Positions 17,363 through 26,236 of a stretch of 39,257 nt of DNA are shown one piece after another. The translations under genes and the position numbers were made by a program. The DNA lies in contig CAIXGR010000027.1 in the NCBI GenBank assembly GCA_903919075.1, forward strand, positions 1 through 39,257, given 5' to 3'. The notes below the pieces were generated by a model. It was given only the letters and a program-made list of their open reading frames with translations, was not told where the DNA came from and ran no database searches. Position 1 is the first letter of the stretch. The number at the start of each line of letters is the position of its first letter. Origin of the DNA: an uncultured Bacteroidota bacterium. GTDB taxonomy: Bacteria > Bacteroidota > Bacteroidia > Chitinophagales > LD1.

Positions 17363-17484
17363 AATGACATGCTGTAACCTCACAAATCACCCTTTAAAAC
17401 CAGCAATTAACCCCATTCGTAACCCCTAAACTCCCAACCTCAAACCCTAAACTCGCCCCCTCACCCCTCTCTTGACTATTTTTT

Positions 17485-17492
17485 TATCTTTG
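17485..17492 (+). promoter_or_regulatory. Candidate -7 box (TATCTTTG) for the uppS-bamA operon
   Basis: TATCTTTG fits TAnnTTTG exactly and lies 47 nt upstream of the uppS ATG. The expected start of transcription (about 7 nt downstream) falls on the first base of a perfect 8-bp inverted repeat at 17498-17521. The TTGAC at 17472 is too close to serve as the usual -33 element. Confidence 0.5.
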
Positions 17493-17497
17493 CCCGC

Positions 17498-17521
17498 TTT
17501 CAGAAAATAAAAATTCTGAAA
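17498..17521 (+). promoter_or_regulatory. Inverted repeat in the uppS 5' leader
   Basis: TTTCAGAA (17498-17505) and TTCTGAAA (17514-17521) are perfect reverse complements separated by an 8-nt A-rich loop. If the -7 box at 17485 is used, this hairpin would sit at the very 5' end of the uppS-bamA mRNA, where it could protect the transcript from decay or bind a regulator. The structure is seen; the role is inferred. Confidence 0.55.
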
Positions 17522-17539
17522 TTCGTTTAATTACCCTTG

Positions 17540-18289
17540 ATGGCAAGCCTGAAAGACCAAATCGACACTACTAAACTGCCCAAACACATAGCCGTTATTA
17601 TGGATGGCAACGGGCGTTGGGCGGGTCGCTTGGGCAAAACCCGAATTTTCGGACATACCAATGGGGTCAAATCTGTGCGCGAAATATCCGAAGCCTGCGC
17701 TGAATTGGGTGTTGAGTATTTAACCCTCTACGCCTTTTCAACCGAAAACTGGACCCGCCCGCAAACCGAAGTATCGGCATTAATGTCGCTTCTGTTAAAA
17801 ACGATTAAAGTAGAGCTGAAAACGCTTCTTAAAAATGATATTCGCCTCCGCGTTATTGGCGATGTAAGCTCTTTGCCCCGCAGTGTAGTTGCCGAATTAA
17901 ATGAAGCAATGGAAAAAACAAAGGGCAATAAAAAGATGAACACCATACTAGCATTAAGTTATAGCGGCAAATCCGAAATAACCCATGCGGTAAAAGAAAT
18001 TGCAAATAAATTGCAGCGTGGCGAGATAGCGGCAAATGATATTAATGAAAGCCTGATAAGCGATAACCTGTATACTGCCGGTATACCCGACCCCGAACTG
18101 CTAATACGTACCAGCGGAGAAAAGCGGGTAAGTAATTTTATGCTTTGGCAACTGGCCTACGCAGAATATTATTTTACCGATGTAATGTGGCCCGATTTTA
18201 ATAAAGAGGAATTATATAAAGCTATTATTGACTTCCAAAGCCGCGAGCGCCGGTTCGGAAAAACCAGCGAACAGTTAGTAACCAAATGA
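17540..18289 (+). CDS. uppS: Undecaprenyl diphosphate synthase (isoprenyl transferase)
   Basis: From the ATG at 17540 the protein has 249 residues (a TTG one codon earlier is also possible). It condenses isopentenyl diphosphate onto farnesyl diphosphate to make the C55 lipid carrier for peptidoglycan and LPS. Family motifs are IMDGNGRWAGRLGK near residue 19 with the catalytic Asp, LTLYAFSTENW, ALSYSGKSEI and the C-terminal LIRTSGEKRVSNFMLWQLAY. It is cytosolic. The TGA overlaps the bamA ATG (ATGA), so the two are translationally coupled; this uppS-bamA order is usual in Bacteroidota. Confidence 0.97.
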   Translation: MASLKDQIDTTKLPKHIAVIMDGNGRWAGRLGKTRIFGHTNGVKSVREISEACAELGVEYLTLYAFSTENWTRPQTEVSALMSLLLKTIKVELKTLLKNDIRLRVIGDVSSLPRSVVAELNEAMEKTKGNKKMNTILALSYSGKSEITHAVKEIANKLQRGEIAANDINESLISDNLYTAGIPDPELLIRTSGEKRVSNFMLWQLAYAEYYFTDVMWPDFNKEELYKAIIDFQSRERRFGKTSEQLVTK

Positions 18290-20967
18290 ATTTAACCCTG
18301 AAACAGTCCTTTCTTATTCTTTGTGTTTTTATTTCATCAGCCATATTCGGGCAGGATTCACTGCAATTGTTCGACTATGCCAAAGGCGGCGAATTTGAAC
18401 TTGCCGATATTAAAGTTGAGGGCGCAAAATTTCTCGATTCAAAAATCTTAATTACCCTTTCGGGCCTTAGCAAAGGCGATAAAATTAAAATCCCCGGCGA
18501 TCAGATTCAAAAAGCCATTAAAGCTTTATGGCGTCAAAAACTATTCACCAATATTTCAATTATTGCCGATAAAATTGAAGGCGGCAAAATATATTTAGTA
18601 ATACATGTTGAAGAACGTCCGCGTATTTCCCGCTACTCTTTTAAAGGCATTAAAAGCAGCGATGCTGAAGAGCTGAAGAAAAAAATTGATTTGCGTGCCG
18701 GTAGCATTTTTACCGAAAACATGAAGAGCCTTACCACTAACGCCATTCGCAATTATTATATCGATAAAGGCTTTATGGATGTAAAAGTTACTATCGACGA
18801 ACAAAAAGACACCATACTTGCCAATAGCGTTCTTTTAAAAATACGGGTTGAAAAAGGCGATAAAGTAAAAATTGACCAGATTAATTTTTATGGCAACCGT
18901 CTTTTCACGTCTGATAAATTGCGCAGCCAAATGAAGGAAACGCACGAAAAACCTCAGTTCGATGTAAGCCAGTTCCTTCACTTCCACCGAAATTTGATGA
19001 AGGACTCTGTAACTGCAAAATGGTACCAGGTTTTGGGTAATATTTCGCCTTCGTTAGCATGGAAATACTGGGTAAAGCATACACACGTAAACCTCAACAT
19101 CTTCCGCTCGTCAAAATTTAAGCGTAACGATTACGAAGACGACAAGAATAAAGTAATAGAGTTTTACAACAACAAAGGCTACCGCGATGCGAAGATTGAT
19201 TCTTCTTTTTATTACCCGGTTGATGCCAGAAATATTAGAATTGACATTTATGTAAATGAAGGACGGCGTTATTATTTCCGCAACATTTATTTTAATGGCA
19301 ACACCAAATATCCCGACTCGCTGCTTAGCAAAATTGTAAATATTAAGCGCGGCGAAGTTTATAGCCAAAGGCTAATTGACGAACGAATTTTCATGAACCC
19401 TAACGGCGGCGATTTAAGCTCGCTATATATGGATGATGGTTATTTGTTCTTTAGTGTTACACCCAACGAAGTAAAAGTAGAAGGCGATTCAATTGACCTT
19501 GAATTGCGCATTAGCGAAGGCGCGCAGGCTACCATTAACGAGATTCGTATTATGGGTAACACCAAAACTAACGAAAACGTAGTGCGCCGTGAGCTAAGAA
19601 CCTTGCCCGGCAATAAATTCAGCCGTACAGATTTAATACGTTCGCAGCGCGAAATAGTAAACCTGGGCTATTTCGATGCACAACAATTAGATGTAGTGCC
19701 TATTCCTAATCCCGAAAACGGAACGGTTGATATTGAATACCGCGTAGTTGAAAAACCATCCGATCAATTAGAATTATCTGCCGGTTACGGCGGCCAGGCA
19801 ACAGCAACCAACACCGGTGGCTTGTTTGGTACACTAGGCGTTAACTTTACCAATTTTTCAATCAAAAATATAGTTGATAAACACGCCTGGACCCCACTGC
19901 CTTCAGGCGATGGACAAAGATTAAGTATTCGTTTCCAATCAAACGGAACGGCATTTCAATCATACAGTGCATCATTTACCGAGCCTTGGTTAGGTGGTAA
20001 AAAACCTCAGTCACTTAACATTGCATTTAACCGTTTACGCGCTAATAACTTAAATCCGCTTGATGCCACACAGGTGTTGGGTAAATATTATTCTACCAGC
20101 TTATATGTAGGTTTAGGCTCGCGCTTAAAATTCCCCGATGACTTTTTTACCGGAGAAATAGGCGTAGAGTTTCAGCATTATATTCTCGATAACTACACAT
20201 CTTACTTTACTTTCACCAACGGTAGGGCAATTAACTTAAACCTGCAACTCACCATTTCACGCGACTCTCGCGAAATGGCAGGCCCTACTTTTTATAATAA
20301 AGGGATGTATTTCTTAGTGCAGGGCAAATTCACTTTACCTTACTCGTTTATGTTTAACGACCGTAAAAACATCGATTACCAAAGCCCTGCAGTTACCGAT
20401 GCCGAGAGATATAAATGGGTTGAGTTTCATAAATGGAAAATGTTGTTTGAATGGTATGCGCCTATTTATAAAAACCTGGTGTTTAAGGCAAATGCCAACC
20501 TGTCGTTTTTGGGTTATTATAATCCGGCAATTGGCTACTCACCTTTCGAACGGGTTGAGTTGGGTGGCGATGGTATAAGCAACCTTACCAGTGCTACACA
20601 GTTGGGCCGCGATATCGTTTCATTACGCGGTTACCCTATTGTAACACCTACAGGTGGCTCGCCTATTTACAACAAATACTCTATTGAGCTTCGCTATCCT
20701 TTCTCGCTTAGTCAATCGGCTACTATTTATGCCTTGCTATTTACCGAAGCCGGTAACTATTGGAACAGCATCGGCGATTACAAACCTTACGACCTTGCGC
20801 GTTCGGCAGGCGTAGGTGTGCGTGTATTCTTACCAATGTTCGGTTTACTTGGTTTCGATTATGGTTTTGGATGGGATAGAGAGAAATTTGGAATTACACC
20901 AAGTGGAACAAGTGTTTTTTCAAAATACGGACAGTTTAGAATTATCCTGGGCCGCGAACCGGAATAG
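18286..20967 (+). CDS. bamA: Outer membrane protein assembly factor BamA
   Basis: The protein has 893 residues. It starts with a signal peptide (...SSAIFGQ), followed by five POTRA repeats (roughly residues 35-500) and a C-terminal 16-strand barrel. An insert of about 65 residues (about 219-285, rich in W, H and K) interrupts the middle of the POTRA series; it is a feature seen in Bacteroidota BamA. The conserved loop motif of the barrel appears as SLRGYP near residue 780. The protein ends in ILGREPE rather than the aromatic residue typical of proteobacterial barrels. It inserts and folds outer-membrane proteins. It is coupled to uppS and followed by three chaperone genes. Confidence 0.97.
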   Translation: MNLTLKQSFLILCVFISSAIFGQDSLQLFDYAKGGEFELADIKVEGAKFLDSKILITLSGLSKGDKIKIPGDQIQKAIKALWRQKLFTNISIIADKIEGGKIYLVIHVEERPRISRYSFKGIKSSDAEELKKKIDLRAGSIFTENMKSLTTNAIRNYYIDKGFMDVKVTIDEQKDTILANSVLLKIRVEKGDKVKIDQINFYGNRLFTSDKLRSQMKETHEKPQFDVSQFLHFHRNLMKDSVTAKWYQVLGNISPSLAWKYWVKHTHVNLNIFRSSKFKRNDYEDDKNKVIEFYNNKGYRDAKIDSSFYYPVDARNIRIDIYVNEGRRYYFRNIYFNGNTKYPDSLLSKIVNIKRGEVYSQRLIDERIFMNPNGGDLSSLYMDDGYLFFSVTPNEVKVEGDSIDLELRISEGAQATINEIRIMGNTKTNENVVRRELRTLPGNKFSRTDLIRSQREIVNLGYFDAQQLDVVPIPNPENGTVDIEYRVVEKPSDQLELSAGYGGQATATNTGGLFGTLGVNFTNFSIKNIVDKHAWTPLPSGDGQRLSIRFQSNGTAFQSYSASFTEPWLGGKKPQSLNIAFNRLRANNLNPLDATQVLGKYYSTSLYVGLGSRLKFPDDFFTGEIGVEFQHYILDNYTSYFTFTNGRAINLNLQLTISRDSREMAGPTFYNKGMYFLVQGKFTLPYSFMFNDRKNIDYQSPAVTDAERYKWVEFHKWKMLFEWYAPIYKNLVFKANANLSFLGYYNPAIGYSPFERVELGGDGISNLTSATQLGRDIVSLRGYPIVTPTGGSPIYNKYSIELRYPFSLSQSATIYALLFTEAGNYWNSIGDYKPYDLARSAGVGVRVFLPMFGLLGFDYGFGWDREKFGITPSGTSVFSKYGQFRIILGREPE

Positions 20968-21151
20968 AAAATTAATATCCAAAAATCAGATTTAAGTCTT
21001 TGTTTATTGTTTCGGTTCTTAATTGATTATTGGCTGTTTGCTCTGGTTTCCCTTTAGGGGATGGAAGGGGTGGTGTTGTTACATTTTGTTATACAACTAA
21101 TCATATAAAACAAAAACACCCTAAATTGCTTTGATAAATAAAACTAAGGTC

Positions 21152-21667
21152 ATGAAAAAATCAATTGTTGTTTTTGCCATACTGCTAATGAGCGTTGTAA
21201 CCTTTGCTCAAAAATTTGCCTTTGTAGATATGGATTACATACTTGGCAAAATGCCTCAATACACCGAGGCCCAAAAGCAGTTAGATAAAATTGCTGAGGG
21301 TTGGCAAAAAGATGTTGAAAGCAAAATGAAAGGGGTTGATGATATGTACAAACAGTTTCAGGCCGAGCAGGTATTGATGACCGACCCCATGAAACAACAA
21401 AAAATAAAAGAAATTGAAGGAAAAGAAAAAGAAGTTAAAGATTTTCAAAAAGCTAAGTTTGGCCCTAATGGCGAATTATTTAAAAAGCGCGAAGAGTTGG
21501 TAAAACCAATACAGGATAAAATTTACAACGAAATTCAAAAATATGCCCTTGCAAAAAGCTTCGATTTCATCTTCGACCGCTCCAACGGCGCTACCATGCT
21601 TTACTCGGCTGAAAAATACAATAAAAGCGAAGACATATTACAGGCGCTTGGAGTTACAGGAAAGTAA
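21152..21667 (+). CDS. OmpH/Skp family periplasmic chaperone (copy 1)
   Basis: From the ATG at 21152 the protein has 171 residues, starting with a signal peptide (MKKSIVVFAILLMSVVTFAQ). The mature part has the Skp N-terminal strand (KFAFVDMDYILGKMPQYTEA), then a long charged coiled-coil of about 90 residues that would form the tentacle, and the closing strand block (FDFIFDRSNGATMLYSAEKYN). Skp trimers hold unfolded outer-membrane proteins in the periplasm for BamA. It follows bamA with a 184-nt gap. It is more divergent than the two copies behind it, having the FVDMDYIL form at the N-terminus. An imperfect hairpin followed by T's (21676-21698) lies after the stop. Confidence 0.93.
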   Translation: MKKSIVVFAILLMSVVTFAQKFAFVDMDYILGKMPQYTEAQKQLDKIAEGWQKDVESKMKGVDDMYKQFQAEQVLMTDPMKQQKIKEIEGKEKEVKDFQKAKFGPNGELFKKREELVKPIQDKIYNEIQKYALAKSFDFIFDRSNGATMLYSAEKYNKSEDILQALGVTGK

Positions 21668-21675
21668 AAATTAAC

Positions 21676-21698
21676 AGCCCCTGTTTCGGGTGCTTTTA
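21676..21698 (+). terminator. Weak hairpin with T-run after the first ompH
   Basis: AGCCCC (21676-21681) can pair with GGGTGCT (21688-21694) with one bulge, followed by TTTTAT. It lies 9 nt after the ompH stop. The stem is short; it may only attenuate transcription into the next gene. Confidence 0.35.
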
Positions 21699-21715
21699 TG
21701 CTTAATATAAAAAAT

Positions 21716-21723
21716 TATCTTTG
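21716..21723 (+). promoter_or_regulatory. Candidate -7 box (TATCTTTG) for the second ompH
   Basis: TATCTTTG, the same octamer as at uppS, ends 9 nt before the ATG at 21733. If functional the mRNA would be nearly leaderless. It lies just after the weak hairpin, so copies 2 and 3 and murI may have their own promoter. Confidence 0.4.
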
Positions 21724-21732
21724 AGCGCGCTA

Positions 21733-22242
21733 ATGAAAAAAAACATAACCATTTTACTCTTATTACTTTTTGTTTTTAAGATAGGTGCCTTTGCACAGCA
21801 AAAATACGGGCATATCAATTCTAACGAAGTGGTAAAAACCATGCCCGAGTTTAAGCAAATGACCGATGCAGTTGAAAAGCAAAAACGCGATGCACAAGCC
21901 AAGCTGCAAAAAATGTACGATACCTATCAAACCAAACAAAAAGAGCTGAACCAATACGGAACAAGCATGATGGAAGCCGTGCGCGAGGAAAGAGTGAAAG
22001 AGCTGGATACCATTCAGCGCCAGGTTACTGCTTTCCAGCAAAACGCAAGCGCCGATATACAGAAGTACCAGGAAAAACTATTAAAACCGCTAAACGATAA
22101 ATACCTTAAAGTAGTAGGCGCGGTAGCTAAAGAAAACGGCTACACTTATATTTTCGACCTTGCCTCAGGCGCAGTAGTTTATTCGCCCGAAAGCACCGGC
22201 GATATAAGTGGTTTAGTAAAAAAGAAATTAGGCATTAACTAA
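21733..22242 (+). CDS. OmpH/Skp family periplasmic chaperone (copy 2)
   Basis: From the ATG at 21733 the protein has 169 residues; a TTG at 21721 is in frame but overlaps the promoter-like box. A signal peptide (MKKNITILLLLLFVFKIGAFAQ) precedes QQKYGHINSNEVVKTMPEFK, a coiled-coil of about 80 residues, and the C-terminal YTYIFDLASGAVVYSPEST. It is closely similar to copy 3 over both ends (QQK-GHINS and MPE-KQM), pointing to a tandem duplication. Its role is periplasmic chaperoning of outer-membrane proteins. Confidence 0.94.
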   Translation: MKKNITILLLLLFVFKIGAFAQQKYGHINSNEVVKTMPEFKQMTDAVEKQKRDAQAKLQKMYDTYQTKQKELNQYGTSMMEAVREERVKELDTIQRQVTAFQQNASADIQKYQEKLLKPLNDKYLKVVGAVAKENGYTYIFDLASGAVVYSPESTGDISGLVKKKLGIN

Positions 22243-22268
22243 AAACAACATAAATCAAACTCAAAACA

Positions 22269-22841
22269 ATGAAAAGGACAATTGCAATAATTCTTACCGC
22301 ATTTACTGCTTTCTTCGGCACTGCAAATGCACAACAAAAAATAGGTCATATCAACTCAGTATCAATTATACAGGCTATGCCCGAGTATAAACAAATGAGT
22401 TCCGATATCGAAAAACAAAAAGTATCTTACCAAAAAGCATTGGAAGGAATGTACGGCGACTATGATAAAAAACAAAAAGACCTACAGGCATTAAGCCAGG
22501 ACAAAACTACTCCTGATCCAATTGTTGAATCAAAAATTCAGGAGTTACAGGATTTGCAAAAAAGAATTCAGGACTTTGAAAGCAAAGCAAATGATGATAT
22601 TCAGAAATTACAGCAAGAAAAATTAAAGCCAATAAACGACAAATATTTAAAGGCTGTAAAAGAAGTAGCAGTAGCAAGTGGCTATTCTTATGTACTAGAT
22701 GTAGTATCCGGCGCGGTAGCATATTTTCCTGAAAACAGCGACGATGTAACCGAACTTGTAATGAAAAAAATGGGCATTACTGCTTTACCGGCAGCACCCG
22801 CATCAACCGGAACAACACAACCGAAGACCGGAAGCAAATAA
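22269..22841 (+). CDS. OmpH/Skp family periplasmic chaperone (copy 3)
   Basis: The protein has 190 residues: a signal peptide ending in TANAQ, the OmpH opening (QQKIGHINSVSIIQAMPEYK), a coiled-coil from about residue 50 to 125, and the closing block YSYVLDVVSGAVAYFPENS. It has an extra C-terminal tail of about 20 residues (LPAAPASTGTTQPKTGSK), rich in Ala, Pro and Thr, absent from the other copies. It follows copy 2 by 26 nt and precedes murI by 4 nt, so it is in the same transcript. Confidence 0.94.
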   Translation: MKRTIAIILTAFTAFFGTANAQQKIGHINSVSIIQAMPEYKQMSSDIEKQKVSYQKALEGMYGDYDKKQKDLQALSQDKTTPDPIVESKIQELQDLQKRIQDFESKANDDIQKLQQEKLKPINDKYLKAVKEVAVASGYSYVLDVVSGAVAYFPENSDDVTELVMKKMGITALPAAPASTGTTQPKTGSK

Positions 22842-22845
22842 ATAA

Positions 22846-23667
22846 ATGACAACTAATAAACATCAACCCGTTGGTGTATTCGATTCAGGTATTGGCGGCT
22901 TAACGGTCGCCAATGCCATTTCTAAGCTATTGCCAAACGAACAAATTATTTATTTTGGCGATACCGCCCACATGCCCTACGGCGATAAATCAAAAGAATT
23001 AGTAAGCTCCTACGCCGATAAAATCACCGATTTTTTATTGAAAGAAAAAAACTGCAAAACTGTAGTTATTGCGTGTAATACAGCTTCGGCAGCTGCGTAC
23101 GAGTTGTTACGCGATAAATACAAAGGCGTGGTGCCAGTCATCAATGTTATCGACCCCATGATTGAAGCCATTGTTGCCGATGACACCATTAAAAAAGTAG
23201 GCATCATAGCCACAAAAACCACCATCTCTTCCGGCGTATATCAGGAAAAATTTTCAAGAAGAAAACCCTCGCTTAATTTTTCAGCAGTTGCTACCCCCCT
23301 ATTGGCTTCAATGATTGAAGAAGGTTATTACAATAACGATATCAGCACTGCTATTCTGGAAAACTACCTTTCGGACCCCGATTTAAAGGATATTGACGCT
23401 CTGGTTCTGGCTTGCACACATTACCCCTTAATCAAAAAAGAAATTTCAGCCTTCTTCCACAACAAAATAAAAATCTTCGACTCAGCCGAAGTAGTAGCCA
23501 ATAAACTACAATGGATTTTGCAAAAAGAAGGTTTGGCAAACGAGCAAAAAGCCCATCCAGACACATTTTACGTTTCAGACTTTACCGCCTCCTTCGAAAA
23601 AACCACCAAAATATTCTACGGCCACCAAATTCGCCTCGAGCTTTGCAATATCTGGCATGGTGAATAA
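22846..23667 (+). CDS. murI: Glutamate racemase
   Basis: The protein has 273 residues, the usual MurI length. It interconverts L- and D-glutamate, supplying D-Glu for peptidoglycan. The N-terminal GVFDSGIGGLTV with its acid/base aspartate, ACNTASAAA with catalytic Cys77, and LACTHYPLI with catalytic Cys190 are all intact. It is cytosolic. It ends the uppS-bamA-ompH run with a 4-nt gap to ompH copy 3, a standard Bacteroidota order. Confidence 0.97.
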   Translation: MTTNKHQPVGVFDSGIGGLTVANAISKLLPNEQIIYFGDTAHMPYGDKSKELVSSYADKITDFLLKEKNCKTVVIACNTASAAAYELLRDKYKGVVPVINVIDPMIEAIVADDTIKKVGIIATKTTISSGVYQEKFSRRKPSLNFSAVATPLLASMIEEGYYNNDISTAILENYLSDPDLKDIDALVLACTHYPLIKKEISAFFHNKIKIFDSAEVVANKLQWILQKEGLANEQKAHPDTFYVSDFTASFEKTTKIFYGHQIRLELCNIWHGE

Positions 23668-23743
23668 TCGGCAATTTTTGTTATAAAAACCGTGCCTGAG
23701 GCTGCTCCTTTAAGCACCCCTACCAGTTTCATAGCTTAATCAT

Positions 23744-23751
23744 TACATTTG
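23744..23751 (+). promoter_or_regulatory. Candidate -7 box (TACATTTG) for the thioredoxin-TPR gene
   Basis: TACATTTG fits TAnnTTTG exactly and ends 18 nt before the ATG at 23770. No convincing -33 element is seen. Confidence 0.4.
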
Positions 23752-23769
23752 TATACCATTAAAACGAGT

Positions 23770-24969
23770 ATGAAAACAAGAATAGTCATTGCATTTATCG
23801 CTTTGTTGTCAATAGCCGGCACCCCGTCATTTGCTGATGGAATAGAATTTATACACGACAAGAAATTTCAGGAATTGTTGGACATGGCCAAAGCACAAAA
23901 CAAATTGGTGTTTATTGATTGTTACACTTCATGGTGTGGCCCTTGCCGCAGGTTGGCTGCATCTGTTTTCCCCGACCCCGCCGTTGGAGAATTCTTTAAC
24001 GCAACCTTCATCAATGCAAAGTTCGATATGGAAAAGGATGAGGGAGTAACCGTTGCAAATAAATATAGTATTCGCGCCTATCCTACACTGCTTTGGTTAG
24101 ATAGCGATGGGAAACTAGTTCATGAAATTGTTGGCGGGCTTGAACCCGACGGGCTTATTCAAAACGGGAAAAAAGCTATTGACCCTACTCCCGGCATACT
24201 TACAGCTATGCGCAAACAATACGCCGATGGCGACCGTAAAGCTGATTTCTTGGGCGACTATGCACATACTCTGTATATATCAGAAGAAAAATATCAGGAT
24301 GTTTTTAAAGAGTATTTAGATAAACTTTCAAACGGCGATTTTACCGATACAAAACACGCCAAAATTATTTTCGACCTAACCAACGATATCAAATCACCGG
24401 GACTTAGCTACATCGTTAAAAACCGCGATTACTACGTTCACCTGGAAGGTATTGATGCATATAACCGCAAACTAAATACAATTGCCACCAAAGCTGTTGA
24501 TGAAGCCCCGCGTGCCGATGACCAGGCCATGTTTGAGGGTGCGCTTAAATTGATAAAATCAGGTAAAGCACCGGATACTGAAGAAAAAGCATTAAAACTA
24601 TCTATGAATTATTATTCGCACATGGCCCAATGGGATAATTACGACAAGTGTGCATCGAAATACATTAAAAAATATGGAACCAAAAATGCGGCATTACTAA
24701 ATGATGTAGCATGGGATTACTTCCTCAACGTTCACGATAACGGCCAGCTTGAAAAAGCAAAAAACTGGGCTTATCAAGCGCTTAATATCGATAACAAATA
24801 CACATACAACCTTACATACGCATATTTGCTTTACAAACTCAACAATTATAAAGAAGCTGAAAAAGCCTGCGACTATGCTATTATTCGTGCTAAAGCCGAA
24901 AACGTAACACCAACCTCAGCCAATGGCTTAAAAGATGCCATTAAAAAATCGTTGACTACTGCGCAGTAA
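23770..24969 (+). CDS. Periplasmic thioredoxin-domain protein with C-terminal TPR-like repeats
   Basis: From the ATG at 23770 the protein has 399 residues; an in-frame TTG at 23749 overlaps the promoter-like box. A signal peptide (MKTRIVIAFIALLSIAGTPSFA) exports it. The thioredoxin domain has the active site SWCGPCRRL (Cys56 and Cys59) and the cis-Pro block YSIRAYPTLLW. From about residue 130 the protein is all-helical; the part from ~300 to the end (NDVAWDYFLNVHDNGQLEKA... LTYAYLLYKLNNYKEAEKAC) reads as TPR-like helical pairs. This is a thiol-disulfide protein of the periplasm, like others in Bacteroidota; the partner is unknown. It is monocistronic. Confidence 0.9.
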   Translation: MKTRIVIAFIALLSIAGTPSFADGIEFIHDKKFQELLDMAKAQNKLVFIDCYTSWCGPCRRLAASVFPDPAVGEFFNATFINAKFDMEKDEGVTVANKYSIRAYPTLLWLDSDGKLVHEIVGGLEPDGLIQNGKKAIDPTPGILTAMRKQYADGDRKADFLGDYAHTLYISEEKYQDVFKEYLDKLSNGDFTDTKHAKIIFDLTNDIKSPGLSYIVKNRDYYVHLEGIDAYNRKLNTIATKAVDEAPRADDQAMFEGALKLIKSGKAPDTEEKALKLSMNYYSHMAQWDNYDKCASKYIKKYGTKNAALLNDVAWDYFLNVHDNGQLEKAKNWAYQALNIDNKYTYNLTYAYLLYKLNNYKEAEKACDYAIIRAKAENVTPTSANGLKDAIKKSLTTAQ

Positions 24970-24995
24970 GAAATTGCTGTTATAAAAGATTTTGA

Positions 24996-26042
24996 TTAAA
25001 GCGAGAACGCCCCAAAGCCCAGTCTTTCATTTAAAGCCTGTGGCAGTTCGGGTAGCTTATTGCGTTCAATCATAAAGCTGGTAAGCTCTGCAAACTCGCC
25101 GAAAATATAATGCCGGTCAAGTGCCCCTTTTAAATAATCTTTACCGGTGCTTCCGCCGGTACCGGTGCGGGTGCCTATCATACGATGTACCATATTCATG
25201 TGCCGGTAGCGCCAGGTGGCCGTGCTTTCATCAATTTCAAGCAATACTGTTATTAATTGAAAAGGTAATTGCAACAAGGGATAATCGCGATACATCATAA
25301 TAAACAAAGCTGCTCGGCGCGCTTTAGGGCTAAGGTTCCATTCGGGTTTCTTTTCATTGCCCAGCAATACATCTTCAAACCGCTTGTAATTAAACTTCTC
25401 CCCCTCAGTAAGGCTGGCTGAATAAATGCCTGAATATTTTTTCCAAAACGGATGTATGCCATTATCTGCTTCCCAACCGGTCCATAATTTTTTATCATCA
25501 AAAAAAGGTGTCCGCTCCAGCCATTCATTCACCAAAGCAATCAACGGCTTTTTGGTTTCAGCATTTTTAATGGTTTCAACATCGGCGGGCTTTAGTTGGC
25601 TTACATAATATTCCTTGCCATGGCGTTGTTCCATACGCAGGCCTAAGTATGCTTCTAATAATTTAAACTGTATGCTTTGAAAACCAGATGCAGGGCGCAG
25701 CATATTTCTGAAATCTAAAAAATCAAGCGGCGTCATGGTTTCAAGAATGTTAATCTTATCAATCAACATATGAAAAATAGTTACAACTCGTTTCAATCTG
25801 TGGTTCGCCATAAAAAGGTCGGGTGAATTATCATGTATATTAGGTTTCGACAAAACATCAATTACCGAGCCCACCTCGAAAAGAATTTGCTTAAACCACA
25901 GCTCGTACGATTGGTGAATGATAATAAACAACATTTCATCATGCGCGTGCTGGTTGCCCGGTTTGTCACTTTCTAAAGCCTGCGCGCCCAGAATTTTATC
26001 TAGTTGCAGGTAGTCGCCGTAATACAATCCTTCTCCTTTCAT
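24996..26042 (-). CDS. kynA: Tryptophan 2,3-dioxygenase
   Basis: The protein has 348 residues, longer than the ~280 of many proteobacterial enzymes but normal for Bacteroidota. It is a cytosolic haem enzyme that opens the indole ring of L-tryptophan to N-formylkynurenine, the first step of the kynurenine pathway. Signatures are YGDYLQLDKILGAQ, HDEMLFIIIHQSYELWFKQI near residue 35, FRNMLRPASGFQS, and the C-terminal RYRHMNMVHRMIGTRTGTGG with the haem-ligating histidine and the substrate-binding Thr/Gly loop. No other kynurenine gene is nearby. It diverges from the tetR gene with a 275-nt gap. Confidence 0.96.
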   Translation of the reverse strand: MKGEGLYYGDYLQLDKILGAQALESDKPGNQHAHDEMLFIIIHQSYELWFKQILFEVGSVIDVLSKPNIHDNSPDLFMANHRLKRVVTIFHMLIDKINILETMTPLDFLDFRNMLRPASGFQSIQFKLLEAYLGLRMEQRHGKEYYVSQLKPADVETIKNAETKKPLIALVNEWLERTPFFDDKKLWTGWEADNGIHPFWKKYSGIYSASLTEGEKFNYKRFEDVLLGNEKKPEWNLSPKARRAALFIMMYRDYPLLQLPFQLITVLLEIDESTATWRYRHMNMVHRMIGTRTGTGGSTGKDYLKGALDRHYIFGEFAELTSFMIERNKLPELPQALNERLGFGAFSL

Positions 26043-26236
26043 TTTCTTACCTTTTTAATTATAAAAGCGGGGCAAATTAATACTATCCTTTTTATCCTTT
26101 GGGCATAAACATTGTTTAAAGGCAAAAAACCATATATTATATTGAATTTCAAGTGTTTAATAAAAAAATCATGGCCAATCCATCCTGGTTTACAGCTTTT
26201 CCACAAAAACCAATGGATAAATTAAACATTTTTCCC

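Noticed and set aside
17472-17477. TTGACT as a sigma-70 -35 box for uppS
   Set aside because: It is about 10 nt from the TATCTTTG box, too close for either the Bacteroidota or the classical promoter architecture.
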